Source: Pinus tabuliformis
Lineage: Eukaryota; Streptophyta; Pinopsida; Pinales; Pinaceae
Direction: 5' to 3'
Assembly: GCA_031772625.1 (NCBI GenBank)
Contig: CM062819.1
Coordinates: 820,113,503-820,177,502, forward strand
DNA: 64,000 nt
Below, piece by piece: positions 22,680 to 33,640 of this stretch; positions within the stretch are counted from its first letter, which is position 1; each line of letters opens with the position of its first letter. The notes below the pieces were generated by a model. It ran no database searches and had not been told where the DNA came from. It saw nothing but the letters and a program-made list of their open reading frames with translations. The position numbers and the translations under genes are program-made.

Positions 22680-23534
22680 CTGGAGGCTTCTTGGTAGACT
22701 TCTTGTGCGGGAATTTTGTTGCACATTGCCCTAATTCGTGGTAGTGGAAGCATTTTATCTTGTTCAAGTCTTTCGTCTTGCCATTATTTTGGTTGGATTT
22801 AGGTTTACTATGGGTCTTCTTTCCTTTTCCCTTCTTCCCTTTCCAAACAATGAAAATTTCTCTTCATCCTCAGCTTTGGATGATGTTCCATCCATGTTAT
22901 TTCTCCTGAACTCTTCTTGAACCAAATTAGACCACAACCTTTCCAAATTCGATAATTTCTCCCTTCCATTCATAGATCCTTGGTAGTTGTGCCAGGATTT
23001 TGGAAGGCCTAGAAGAGCTAGTATCACCAAGTCATCTTCTGCTACATTCACCCTAGCCCCTCCAAGCTCAACTTGAACTTGTGTAAACCTTGAGAGATAT
23101 TGCGGAATATTGTGATTTTTATGCATCCTGATTTTTCGAAGTTTGTATTTTAGAGCCAATTTTATATGGAAATGTTATTTTTGAATAGCTCAGTTAGTGT
23201 CTTCCACATAGAAAACAATGTCTCTTTGCAATGGATATTTGAGACCACATGGTCTCTCACACCTTCTAGAATAATTCTTCTCACCTTTGCAACATCCTTC
23301 TTCCATTGGGTTAATTATTATGCATCCAACTATGGAGGTTTTTACAATATCAATTTTCACATATTCTAATGCACCATCATCATCGATAATTGCTTCCATG
23401 CTATCCTTCCATGTTATGAAATTTGAGCTACCCTCCAGGGCATACTCCAATCTTAGACCATTGAAAGACATTCTCCCAATCTTGAAGAAAAATGGTTGCA
23501 CTGAAGCTGCTAATTCAGAATTCTTGAGGAACAA
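22680..23534 (-). pseudogene. Copia-2 gag with degenerate zinc knuckle
   Basis: Two overlapping pieces: 23190-23534 (GLRLEYALEGSSNFITWKDS and following) and 22764-23159 (LGLPKSWHNYQGSMNGREKL, LERLWSNLVQEEFRRN), joined through a frameshift near 23180. The knuckle at about 22715-22760 reads CFHYHELGQCATKF, with Cys, His and final Cys positions replaced. The sequence is close to the gag at 59173-59925, showing one Copia family present in two places and orientations. Confidence 0.88.
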
Positions 23535-23566
23535 CTTTGAAATACTAGTTCTAATATGATTTCAGA

Positions 23567-23578
23567 GCTCTGATATCA
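23567..23578 (-). other. Copia-2 primer-binding site
   Basis: Minus strand TGATATCAGAGC, one mismatch to the initiator tRNA-Met PBS, directly abutting the 5' LTR. Confidence 0.88.
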
Positions 23579-24440
23579 TGTAGAAATTTAAATAAAAATT
23601 GTAATAACTCAATATTTAAACTTGAAAACAAGAGACACAATTCTACTCTACCAATCTACGGAATGAAAACCACAATTTAAAACAACATGAATAGACATGG
23701 ATTAAGAAAAACCATAAATACACAATGATTTGTAGGGGAATCCAAATGTTTAAAACCCATCAAGCCTATTTGCATTAATCAGTTGAATAGAGAAACTATT
23801 ACAATTGCTAGCTTCAGCTCTGAGCTCAACCTGCAAAATAATAATTGTTCTCTTTGCTCAATGATAAACTCTAGCAAACATTTAGCCAATTATTTTCCTA
23901 CCAAGCCTCTGATTTCCTTGCACAAATCCTGAGGAAATTAGCCCTTGAAAAATAGGATTTTCCTCCAAATTTATTGTGCAATTCCCAAGGATTGATTTCT
24001 TGACTCATGCAACACATGTACACTTAATACTAGTCTAAAACTGATGTTACATTGCCTTGTCATCTCCGCTTCAACTGAGGAACTCGAATTCCTTTTATAC
24101 ACTAGCTGTTTTGGGTTGATTGATTAGTTAACTGACAGGTCTCTGAGTTAGACTATTGTCCCACTGCATAACTGACCTTCAACTGACTCTATTAATAGTT
24201 AGAGGTCAATTAAGTGAATACAACTAAAAATAATTGAACTGGATTCTAATATTTAGCAATCACACATGCATAACTGAACTCCAATCCCTCCAACTCAAAT
24301 TTACTGAGTTAACTGAGTGACAAGTTCCATGTCACACTAGTTATCTACCTCCAAGTTGTCCTGTTGAAGTGGAAATTCAATTTATTCAATTTGACTAAGT
24401 CTAAAGTCAAAATGAGTCTTTCTTGATACACTTTCTAACC
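23579..24440 (-). repeat. Copia-2 5' LTR (862 bp)
   Basis: Plus strand starts TGTAGAAATTT and ends TTTCTAACC (last base mutated from A), followed by TSD TTCTT at 24441-24445. Confidence 0.92.
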
Positions 24441-24577
24441 TTCTTCATGCACCCATTTGACCCATAGGAAAAAATGGGCTTGCGTAAATATTCAATAGAG
24501 TTCTTTTCCAGTTATCATGTAAATGATCTACATTACAAAGACTTCTTGGATTAGACAAAAAATTAAAAAAGCTTCAT

Positions 24578-25056
24578 TAGAGGAAATTTTAGCCTAAAAG
24601 TTCCCATGAAATTTTCATGTGATAGTATGTAAACCAATCAAAATCCTTTAAATTTAATTTGGGTATCTGTGAAATATTTTATTATTAATTTGGGTATTTG
24701 TGAAATATTTTATTAATATTGTTTACCTACCTTACACATATGAATTAGAATATCGAAAAAGTTATTAATGCAATGTAAATCTCGATATTAGTGAATAAAT
24801 ATAAATTAAAAATGTGGCCCCATTTGACATTAATAACCATGTCAAAAAAATAGTTAAATAGCTGAAAAAACGTATTCTAGAAGGGACAAATTAGTATCTT
24901 CCGACAAAAAATATAAAATATATAGTTAAATAAGAAATAGTTAAATAGTTAAAAACATATTCCATAAAGGACAAATTATCGAATGGCCAAACAATATATT
25001 TCAAGTGAAATGTGGAATTTGTACACAACATGGTTAAAAAAACACCAAAACAATAG

Positions 25057-25109
<53 letters not shown>

Positions 25110-25360
25110 AACATAAAATATAAATATAGACAATTAAATTTAAATATATAGGCAGATACTTTAATAAAAGTGCCATATATTGAGGGATTTCGATAAAAGT
25201 AAAAAATTAGAAACAACACATTATAAAAATTATGAGATCTTGTGGTAATAGATATTGTGGAACATATATAAATTAATTTAAGAAAATTGTCTACATGAAA
25301 TTTTTTCTTAATTTCTTAATTTTTCCTTAGCATACCATTTTTAGGCTGAAATTTCCTCTG
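24578..25360. mobile_element. Non-coding TIR element, 783 bp (MITE-like)
   Basis: The left end TAGAGGAAATTTTAGCC and the inverted right end CAGAGGAAATTTCAGCC give terminal inverted repeats of about 22 bp with two mismatches. The block interrupts copy C at a point continuous in copies A and B (AAGCTTTGTTCTTCCACAA near 14952), so it is an insertion. The flanks AGCTTCAT and TTGTTTGT could be decayed copies of an 8-bp duplication AGCTTTGT, which would suit the hAT superfamily, but this is weak. The interior is AT-rich, holds an (AT)22 microsatellite and codes for nothing. Confidence 0.72.
25061..25105. repeat. (AT)n microsatellite, about 22 units
   Basis: Uninterrupted AT dinucleotides inside the TIR element. 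Peptides rich in Tyr-Ile read from it are artefacts. Confidence 0.97.
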
Positions 25361-25396
25361 TTGTTTGTTTTCACAATATGGGATACCAAAACTACA

Positions 25397-27170
25397 TGAT
25401 CTGAAAATGGGGCTCTTAGGCTTCTTGTCTAACTTACAAGAACCTCTCCCACTTCCAAAGCTTTAAATTTTCCCAAGTCTTAATGATTAACCAATGTGGA
25501 ATTAAAAAATACTTGAAAATATAGGTGTATGCTTGTATTTGCTTTTGACTATTGAGTGCTTATGTTCATTTGCTTATGTTGATGTGAAACACAAATAACA
25601 GTAAATAAAGTAGCAATTCAACAAACCCATAAGACAACAATATAATATGGAGTTCACCCTGATATCTTGGGCTACATCTCCTTGAGCTCTAATCAACTCG
25701 ATTAGGCTCTCTAGGATTATGGCTTCAATTCTTTTACAAGTGCTACACTTAACTCCATTAGTTTACAGCTGAACCAATGGGCTTAGAATGCCATCTTACC
25801 CCTAGCTATCCTTGTTCTGTAGACAGGTCTAGGCTTCTCTAGACTTGAATCCTTCAATCAGTGCTCTGAGCTTCTCGAGCTTCTGGCTTCTCTAACTCCC
25901 TCATAATTTTGCATTTGTCTCTAGAACTCCTTCTCCTGTCTTCGACACACCTCAGAGAACCAGCCACACCTCGATCATTTCAATATCTTGTTTTGCTGCA
26001 ACTTCATTGCAGCCTCGTGGCCCTTTAGAACTCTATTAGAGCTCTCTGGCTCTGCCTCCGACCTCTGGTGGCTCTGCCTATTATAGTGAGCTCAATTTAA
26101 GTCCCCCAATTCTCTCTGGAGTACACAGACTCTCTGGAGTACTCTCTCTATCTTTGTCTTAACCCTGGCTCCCTTGCTGCCTTTGCTTCTTCAAGTAAGC
26201 TCGGCTTTGGTTTCTTGCTTCCAGGTCTAATTACTGCTTCCTGGGCTGCCCCCCTCTCTTCTTTGTCAGTCTGTGGCTTTTAAGCCAATCTTCTTTCTCA
26301 CTATTCATTTCCGCTTCTTGGCTTTCTGGTTCCTTGCCTCCGTCCATTTGAATCCCTTCTTTCAGCGATTACAGTAACTGCATAACGCCTTATACGGAGG
26401 TGGCCTCCTATTCCTTTAACGGATGAGTGTGTCAGGTTCACCGGAAACACTCAATCATTTGAAATGGCCATTATTTCTATTTACTCCAAGAATTCCTGCG
26501 AAACACAAATCTCTGCCAATTCATTGTCCACGTCAGACTTCCGAATCCCACAAAATCTGCTTTATAACTTCGTCAAATCCGGTCATCCATCGGGTCGCAA
26601 TATCCGTCGTTGATCTGGATCCTCCAAATCCTACAGTCATCGCACATATTGGGCCGATAACTTGCTCAACATTTACTCGTCCGATGTGAGCAGTTTTCTC
26701 TCTCTTCCACCAGGCGCATGTCACTCATTGTGTGGCATCGGGTGGGACTCAGTCTAAACCACTTACCACTTGAAGCCCTTCCAATATCCTGTTGTTTTTC
26801 TGTGGAATCCCACCTTGGACATAACTAAAACACTTTCAACTGCATTTCATGACTTTTCAGGTCTGGGTGCATCTGGCTCTCCTTCTTTGAGGGGTTTGCC
26901 CTGCGATATCTTGTCGCTAATCGCATATCAGATTCCTCCCCTGTTGACTCAAACCATCACTGACTTTGCTAATTCACGACAGCGTGCGTTACCATGGTCC
27001 GCTGCTCTGCGCGCTCGATCGACGGCCCTCGTTGATTCGCATTGATTGTAGTTAGAAACTATCATGAGGATTCCTCTGATTAGCTTGATCTTCACAAGAT
27101 TTTTAATCTTTGGCATAAATTGTAGAGAGTTCATGAAGACTTAGAGAGTTTCAGGATCCATTTTTTATCA
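25397..27170 (-). repeat. LARD-like element, 3' LTR (1774 bp)
   Basis: Plus strand starts TGATCTGAAAATGGGG and ends CCATTTTTTATCA, a TGATC/GATCA-like pair of ends. It is rich in CTCTGG/GGCTCT phrases. The purine-rich GGGAAGGCA on the minus strand just inside (27171-27180) is a candidate tract. Confidence 0.88.
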
Positions 27171-27180
27171 TGCCTTCCCA

Positions 27181-27660
27181 CTAAAAGAACTTTTGGTCCA
27201 CCAAAAGACTGATATACTGATCTGAGCAGTAAATGAGAGTAACAACACCCTCTTCTTTCAGCCTCCCTACACTTGCCTTTGCATAGTGCCTCTGAACCAA
27301 AATCTCTGACCACTTCCCTACTTGGATGGGTTGGTCATATTGGGAAGAATCGTTTTCCTCCTTGACTTCATGCAGAACTTCTGCTGTGAAGTTTACAAAA
27401 GGTAGTTTGAACTTCTTTGCCTTGATCCTTGATCCAAGGTGGCTCAAACGAATGTGAAGTACATCTTCTCCACAAAAATTTCATCTGTACCTGTTTGAAA
27501 AGCTGCCAACAACAACTGTTAACAACAGTAGGCATACATACAACAACTGGATGGACTAACTCCTGCTTCAACAAAGAAACAAATTTCACATCTTGTGAAC
27601 CCTTCCATGTCTTATATCTGCATACAAATGATTGACTAGATAACCAGCCAATAAAACATG
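27181..27660 (-). pseudogene. Second, short frame of the LARD-like element
   Basis: Two overlapping minus-strand frames, 27368-27589 and 27181-27447, can be read as one product with a frameshift near 27440. The distal part reads KFKLPFVNFTAEVLHEVKEE, then QPIQVGKWSEILVQRHYAK and GVVTLIYCSDQ, ending just inside the LTR. The amino-acid make-up is protein-like. I do not recognise it; it could be the C-terminal part of the upstream G-patch frame or a separate product. Confidence 0.4.
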
Positions 27661-27996
27661 CCTTTACAACAAATGACTCTTCAAGTCAAGCATGTAGGAA
27701 AAAGACCTTTAGGACTCTTTTCCAAAAGATGAAACACTTCATCATTATCTCCATTTTGGAGACCAAGTTAACTTCTCCCAAGCCAACATCACATGCATCT
27801 CATGCTCATGCATGCATTCCATCTTTCAACTTTCGCTTAAGTACACTGTACTTTTGAAGCTGAAATGAACATATTGTTGCAACAATAAAGTGAGTTTCCT
27901 ACTCAACTTCTTTCCATTTACCATTTTGGTAAGATCTTGTAACTTGCATTTATTCCACAAAGAAATGCAAACAGATGCATCAATAGACATGCAGTC

Positions 27997-29229
27997 TTAA
28001 TTGGATAAGAATTCTAACCATTTCTTACCAATCCATTTTAAAGGTCCCTCCATGGTTTGCACATCAGCATCAATATGTGAATCATCCTGAAACACATCAA
28101 TCATGGGATCTTTATTTTTATCCCTGCCATTTTCTTTTTCCACCTTCTCCTTCAGCTTTGGTGGAAGCAGTGCTGGATTAAAAGTCCAACACCTTTCAGC
28201 AAGATGCCCTTACTTATGGCAGTAAGTGCAACACATGTGCATCCTTTTGACAGCATGATTTTCCTTGTCTTGTGGACCTTTGGCTGCTTGCTTCTTTTCC
28301 TTCAAAAGTTTCCTGTATGTGGCCATCCTCTTCCAACATCTAGAAACATAATGGTTATCCAAACCACAAAAGGAACATGCAATTATTTTTCCATGCTTTA
28401 CAAAATCAAAAGGAATGTGTTTAGAACCAGATTTATACCTGCCTCTTTCACCTTTATTGCCTTCATGAGGAGGTGAAGCAAATGAAGAAGTGGCTCCCTT
28501 TGGAACACCATCACTTTCTTCAAGGCTGTCAGAGTTTCCACAACTCTTTGGTTCAAGTGTGTGCTTTTGAACACCTGCATCCTGCGAATGATGTTTCGAG
28601 CTATTGCATTCCTCTTGGATGCAAATTTCACACTTCTGAGTTAGAGGGCATGAAATGAAACTCCTTCTTGGGACTGTTTCACTAGCTTTCAGGGCAGCTT
28701 TGGAAATCTCTCCATAAGATTGTCCATAGCCAAGACCCAAATATTTAGGCCTTTCCTCAACCATTATTGGCTCAACAATACCTTGTGCATGTTTTTCCAA
28801 TCCTTTTCCTTCATAGCCCATCTTGTACATTAGCTTAGAACCTATGCCTCTGGTATGTTTTTCAAAAGAACCAATATAAGCATTCTTATAAGAATTTGAA
28901 GACAAATAGGAATGGTTTACCTCTTCTTCAAGCTGATACTTGGCCAAGGCTTATTTGGAAAAAAAGAGTTGTGACTCCAACTCATGCATCCTTTTTAGAT
29001 TCATATTTGCAATATGAAGTTGCCTCTCCATTTCCTGCAATTTTCCAGAAAGCATTTGCTTCTCTTCCTCCACGGAATTCAACTACTCTCTAAGTATGCT
29101 GCTCTTCCTTCCATCCTCATACATTTCTCTCACCATATCCATCATGGTGGACAAGTCTTGCTTCATTTCTCCATCAAAGGAACTTGGGGAGCAAGAAGAA
29201 TTTGAGAACTCACTTGTAGAAGTTGTCAT
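27997..29229 (-). pseudogene. Coiled-coil / G-patch / double CCHC protein of the LARD-like element
   Basis: A single minus-strand frame of about 410 codons from ATG 29227-29229 to TAA 27997-27999, broken only by stops at 29083-29085, 28951-28953 and 28210-28212. N-terminal: Ser-rich start MTTSTSEFSNSS, then a heptad-like coiled coil (LNSVEEEKQMLSGKLQEMER). Middle: a G-patch with [26 protein letters not shown] and the terminal GLGYGQ (about 28725-28850). C-terminal: an intact CCHC knuckle [14 protein letters not shown] (about 28340-28385), a basic stretch, then a second knuckle CTYCHK-stop-GHLAERC. G-patch and CCHC modules bind RNA, so an RNA-packaging or gag-like role is plausible but inferred. 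In known elements G-patches accompany pol; here there is none. Confidence 0.75.
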
Positions 29230-29566
29230 TTTTAAAGTGCACAAAAGAACTTCAAACAAGATTATTAAAGAGCTTATTCAATAACATCTTGCAACAACCT
29301 TTTGTGCTTCAAGGATTGGCCTGAGGTCCTTTGGGTTAGAAGAATGCCTTGAGCCCTTCTTCCTTCTTGTCCTTCCTGGACGAAGCTATCAATAGCTTTC
29401 CCTTCACCTCTGCAAACTCAAACAATAGCCAGTCTGCAACCAAGCATACAATCAATGAGGAAAGAAATCCTTGACTATCCAAACACCTTTCAGACAAGAA
29501 ATCTTTGCCCTATCAATCAAGCATTCTTATACAACCTTCTTTGAAGGTGGGGCTAATCAATATTAA

Positions 29567-29578
29567 GCTCTAATACCA
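29567..29578 (-). other. Primer-binding site of the LARD-like element
   Basis: Minus strand TGGTATTAGAGC, one mismatch from the initiator tRNA-Met PBS, two bases inside the LTR that starts at 29581. Confidence 0.88.
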
Positions 29579-29580
29579 CC

Positions 29581-32500
29581 TGCTCTGAAAATGGGGCTCT
29601 TAGGCTTCTTGTCTAACTTACAAGAACCTCTCCTACTTCCAAAGCTTTAAATTTTCCCAAGTCTTAATGTTTAACCAATGCGGAATTAACAAATGCTTGA
29701 AAATATAGATGCATTATTGTATTTTCTTTTGACTGTTGAGTGTTTATGATGATGTGAAACACAAATAATAGTAAATAAAGCAGCAATTCAACAAACCCAT
29801 AAGACAACAATATAATATGGAGTTCACCCTGATATCTTGGGCTACGTCTCCTTAAGCTCTAATCAACTCGATCAGGCTCTCTGGGATTATGGATTCAATT
29901 CTTTTACAAGTGCTAAACTTAAATCCATTGGTTTACAGCTGAACCAATGGGCTTAGAAGGCCATCTTACCCCTCGTTGTCCTTGTTCTGTAGACAGGTCT
30001 AGGCTTCTCTAGACTTGAATCCTTCAATCAGTGCTCTAAGCTTCTCGCGCTTCTGGCTTCTCTGACTCCCTCAAAATTCTACATTTGTCTCTGGAACTCC
30101 TTCTCCTGTCTTCGACACACCTTAGACAACCAGCGACAACTCGATCATTTCGATCTCATGCTATGCTGCAACTTCACTACAGCCTCGTGGCTCTTTAGAA
30201 CTATATTAGAGCTCTCTGGCTCTGTGGCTCTACCTTCAACCTCTGGTGGCTCTGCCTATTACAGTGAGCTCAATTTAAGTCCCCCAAGTCTCTCTGGAGT
30301 ACTCTCTCTGTCTTTGTCTTAACCCTGGCTCCCTTGCTGCCTTTGGTTCTTCAGGTCAGCTTGATGAGCCCCAGAAATGGGTAACTATATGGGCTCATTC
30401 TGCCTATTATTTTCATTTAATCCACCATTCTTCATATTTTTGTGCATGTTTTTAAATATATTTATGTCAATTGAGTGAATGGGGATAGTCACTTTACCAC
30501 AAAGTCTAATGAGTGTTTATTGCAGATTTTTGGACATTTTTGGACCAAGACCGGGCATTTATGAGCAGATTGACAGCCAAACTTGAAGAAACAAGGCTGA
30601 GGACTTATAGTAGGGGTGCCTCCTGCATTAAAAGACCCCTTCCTTGAGTTATCCATCAACAGCTCAGAGTAAAACAACCCACAAATGATGATTCCAAGGG
30701 GTAGCCGGGCAGGTCTAGTGTCTTAGGCAACCGAGTTCCTAAAGTTTAGGAGGACTGTTGGGAGTCCTCACTTGTATAAATAAGAAGGATTCAAGCCACA
30801 GTAGGTTAGCCATTTGATAGTCTATTTTCGCACTTTAGTGCAGCCTTGTACTCAACTCATTTTCGAGCTCTTTTTGCAGACAGTTTTGTGATGTAACTAT
30901 TTTTTTTTTTATCAATGAAGATGAATCCAGCTTTGAACCAGCACTGATCTTTGTTAGGGGGCTGTAGCTCTTGGGGTTGGGACCAAACCAAGTGCCAACA
31001 CCTCCTTTATGTATTTATATGTTTTTTCTTGCATTCATGAAATAATTTCTGTTGTTTAGGTTAAATCTTGCTTTGTTACTTAGGTTGTTTTTTATGATTA
31101 GACTAGTTGTTCTTGCTTCAGGTTGATTAGATTGTTTTTTGCAATAATAGAAAAAGATCCACAAAAAGGCTACCAAGCAGGCCTTGATCTCCTTTCTCCC
31201 TCCTTGGGACCATGAATTGAGACCAAGGCACTCTTGCTGCCACCAAAACATTGTTTTTGCTTTCCAATGCAATTGCTAGTGTGAGATTTCGAGTTGGAGA
31301 AGTTGATATCAGTTGTATTTACATGCTTAGATTTGTTCTTTTTCAATTTCCATGGATTTCTTGCATAACTTCCTGTACATAAAGTTCTTCTCAGCACTTT
31401 TCTAGTTTTTAGGTCAGAATTAGGTCAAAATAGGTAAAACTCAGTTTTTTAGTTCTTGCTTGGGATAGTTTTGAAAAGTAAGTGTGTAACTCACTTGAAG
31501 AACACTCCAGCTTATCATTCTTCCATCACACAACCTACTCTAGTCCATCTCTCAAGATTTCCTCCACTCATTCGCCATACTTTCCCAAACTGCCCTAATT
31601 TCTACGTTCTTGTGCAAAATTTCTTCCTTGACCTTTGAACAAATCCAACCATCTCTTTCATGTCTGATCTTCATTGATAGAGTCCTAGACCCTTTGACAC
31701 CTCCATCCAGCCTTCATTTCCCTTTTCCCACCATTTTTTCCACCTTCAAACCTCCAAAAACCACTTTCGGCCTCCTCCTGTAGAACCTCCTATAGAACTT
31801 CCTGTAGATCCCCTGTAGCCTCCTATAGAAGTTCATGCGAGTGATTTTTCGAAGTCTGATCACAGTGGAAATCTCCAGAAGGGTACTAGGGACTCCTTAG
31901 GTCCTCTCCACACCTTCCCAACCTCCTACAAAAGCCAAATCCATCTCCCTTCGCCACCAAACCTCTGCACAGTCACAAATGGTTAAAACACAAGCATAAT
32001 AATTCTGCATAAAATTGCTCAAAAGTACAAAAAGATGATTTTTCCATATTTTCCTTCAAAAGTAGCTTGAATACATGCATTTTACCTTTTTAGTAGTCAA
32101 TGGCATCCATTTCAGTAGTTTCATCTCTTTTCTTACAAAATTAGGGTTAGTGGGTAAAATTAGGGTTTGCTAGGGTTTGCGTTTCCTTTTAGTTTTCATC
32201 TTCTTTCTGCAAATAGACTAGCCTCTTTCGAGTTAGCTTTCTTCCATCACAGTTAAAAGATTCTTCTGAGAACTCATAGAAGTTGGCTTAAGCTCCTAGC
32301 GAACTTGTGCCAGCTGATCAAGTGACAGCCTATAGTAAGAGCTAGTACTTGTGCATACAGCACCGTCACTTCCAAGTTTGTTATGAACTACGGGGTTGAT
32401 AAAAGTAAAGTAGGGAGTCCCAGGAGTTGCAGCATCATTGCTGCAATACTGGAGCTCACCACAGCTCAGATATGGTTTCTCTGCTTCCAGGTCTGCTTAT

Positions 32501-33446
32501 TGCTTCCTGGGTTGCCCCCCTCTCTTCTCTGTCAGTCTGTGGCTTTTAAGCCAATATGCTTTCTCATTGTTCGTTTCCGCTTCTCGGCTTTCTGGTTCTC
32601 TGCCTCCATCTGTTCGAATTCCTTCTTTCGGCAGTTACAGTAACTACATAATGCCTTATAGGGAGGTGGCCACCTATTCCTTTAATGAATGAGCGTGTCA
32701 GGTTCACCGGAAACACTTGATCATTTGAAAAGACCGTTATTTCCATTCACTCCAAGAATGCCCGTGAAACACGAATCTCTGCCAATTCATCATCCACGCC
32801 AGACTTCAAAATCCTGCACAATCTGCTTTATAACTTCGTCAAATCTAGTCATCCATTGGGTCACATCTCCGTCGTTGATTTGGATCCTCCAGATCCTATG
32901 CTCATCGCACATATTGGGCGGATAACTTGCTCGATGTTTACCCGTCCGATGTGAGTGGTTTTCTCTCTCTTCTGCCAGACGCGTGTCACTCACTATGTGG
33001 CATCGAGTGGGACTCGGTCCAAACCGCTTACCACTCGAAGCCCTTCCGTTATCCTACCAATTTTCTATGGAATCCCGCCTCGGATGGAACTGAAACACTT
33101 TCTGCTACATTTCATGATTTTTCAGGTCTGGGCACATGTGGCTCTCCTTCTTCGAGGGGTTTGCCCTGCAATATGTGATTAGCGACTTGTCGCTAATTAC
33201 ATATCAGATTCCTCCCCCGTTGACTCAAACCATCGCTGACTTTGCTAATTCACGATAGCGTTCGTTACCATGGTCCGCCACTTTGTGCGCTTGATCGACG
33301 ACCCTCGTTGATTCGCATTGATCACAGTTAGCAACTGTCATGAGGATTCCTTTGATTAGCTTGATCTTCACAAGATTTTTAATCTTTGGCATAAATTGTA
33401 GAGAGTTCATTAAGACTTAGAGAGTTTTAGGATCCATTTTGGATCA
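29581..33446 (-). repeat. LARD-like element, 5' LTR, interrupted by a solo LTR
   Basis: Pieces 29581-30361 and 32467-33446 together match 25397-27170. Starts TGCTCTGAAAATGGGG, ends CCATTTTGGATCA. Confidence 0.88.
30362..32461. mobile_element. Solo LTR, 2100 bp, TSD CAGCT, nested in the LARD LTR
   Basis: Starts TGATGAGCCCCAG and ends GGAGCTCACCA, inverted ends TGATGAGC/TGGTGAGC. CAGCT flanks it at 30357-30361 and 32462-32466, and the undisturbed LTR sequence is present at about 26205-26235. A TATAAATA at 30775-30782 followed by a likely transcript start suits an LTR promoter on the plus strand. A small degenerate repeat of CCTCCTRTAGAA type lies at 31783-31835. No PBS, tract or coding frame occurs inside. 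It is the last of the nested insertions and a family not otherwise seen in the window. Confidence 0.85.
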
Positions 33447-33640
33447 CTACATTGGTTCTTCATTGGGATTGAATTTAGATTTATATGGTAATTCATGAAA
33501 GACATGGCTCAAGGCTAGAGCTTTTATTATTTATGACATCATAGAGAATCTATTGTCCTTGGAAAATTTGACTAACTAAAAATAAAATTCATTGGAAATG
33601 AGATTAGCCCAATCGAATTGACAGTATTTTTTGTATGAGT
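33447..33640 (-). pseudogene. Unknown protein relic, copy C, last piece
   Basis: Continues copy C after the LARD-like insertion and matches copy A 14985-15175 and copy B 44055-44245. Minus strand gives WANLISNE and LPYKSKFNPNEEP, the N-terminal part of the repeated unknown protein. Copy C lacks the gypsy LTR that follows at this point in A and B: TATGAGT runs on into AATAAAG. Confidence 0.55.

Larger units (their letters stand above)
18515..24440 (-). mobile_element. Copia-2: full-length but dead Ty1/Copia element, TSD TTCTT
   Basis: Two LTRs (18515-19377 and 23579-24440), an initiator-Met-type PBS inside the right LTR, a purine tract inside the left LTR, and all Copia domains between them on the minus strand. 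TTCTT occurs at 18510-18514 and 24441-24445. Copies A (near 14820) and B carry the uninterrupted sequence CTCTTTCTTCATGCACCC, so the empty site is present in the same window. LTR identity by eye is about 83-85 percent, an old insertion. All enzymatic domains are damaged: DSG to DSN in protease, Glu to Lys in integrase, YVDD to YVND in RT. Its gag is related to that of the Copia at 59168-61655. Confidence 0.95.
25397..33446 (-). mobile_element. Non-autonomous LTR retrotransposon (LARD-like) with a G-patch/CCHC frame, TSD CTACA
   Basis: The left LTR is 25397-27170; the right LTR begins at 29581 and ends at 33446, interrupted by a solo LTR (30362-32461). CTACA flanks both ends (25392-25396 and 33447-33451), and copies A and B show the empty site ACTGCATTGGTTCTTGG. 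The minus-strand PBS TGGTATTAGAGC at 29567-29578 sets orientation. The interior is only about 2.4 kb and has no gag, protease, integrase or RT; it holds one long broken frame (27997-29229) and a second short one (27181-27660). LTRs are about 1.77 kb and roughly 90 percent alike by eye, so this is younger than Copia-2. Long LTRs with no pol fit a large retrotransposon derivative moved in trans. Confidence 0.9.

Noticed and set aside
24976-25219. Open frames with Tyr-Ile repeats
   Set aside because: They are translations of the (AT)n microsatellite; the same holds for 63616-63879.
30489-31397. Small minus-strand frames in the 2.1-kb solo LTR
   Set aside because: No motif; LTRs are not expected to code, and the block is bounded by TG...CA ends and a TSD.
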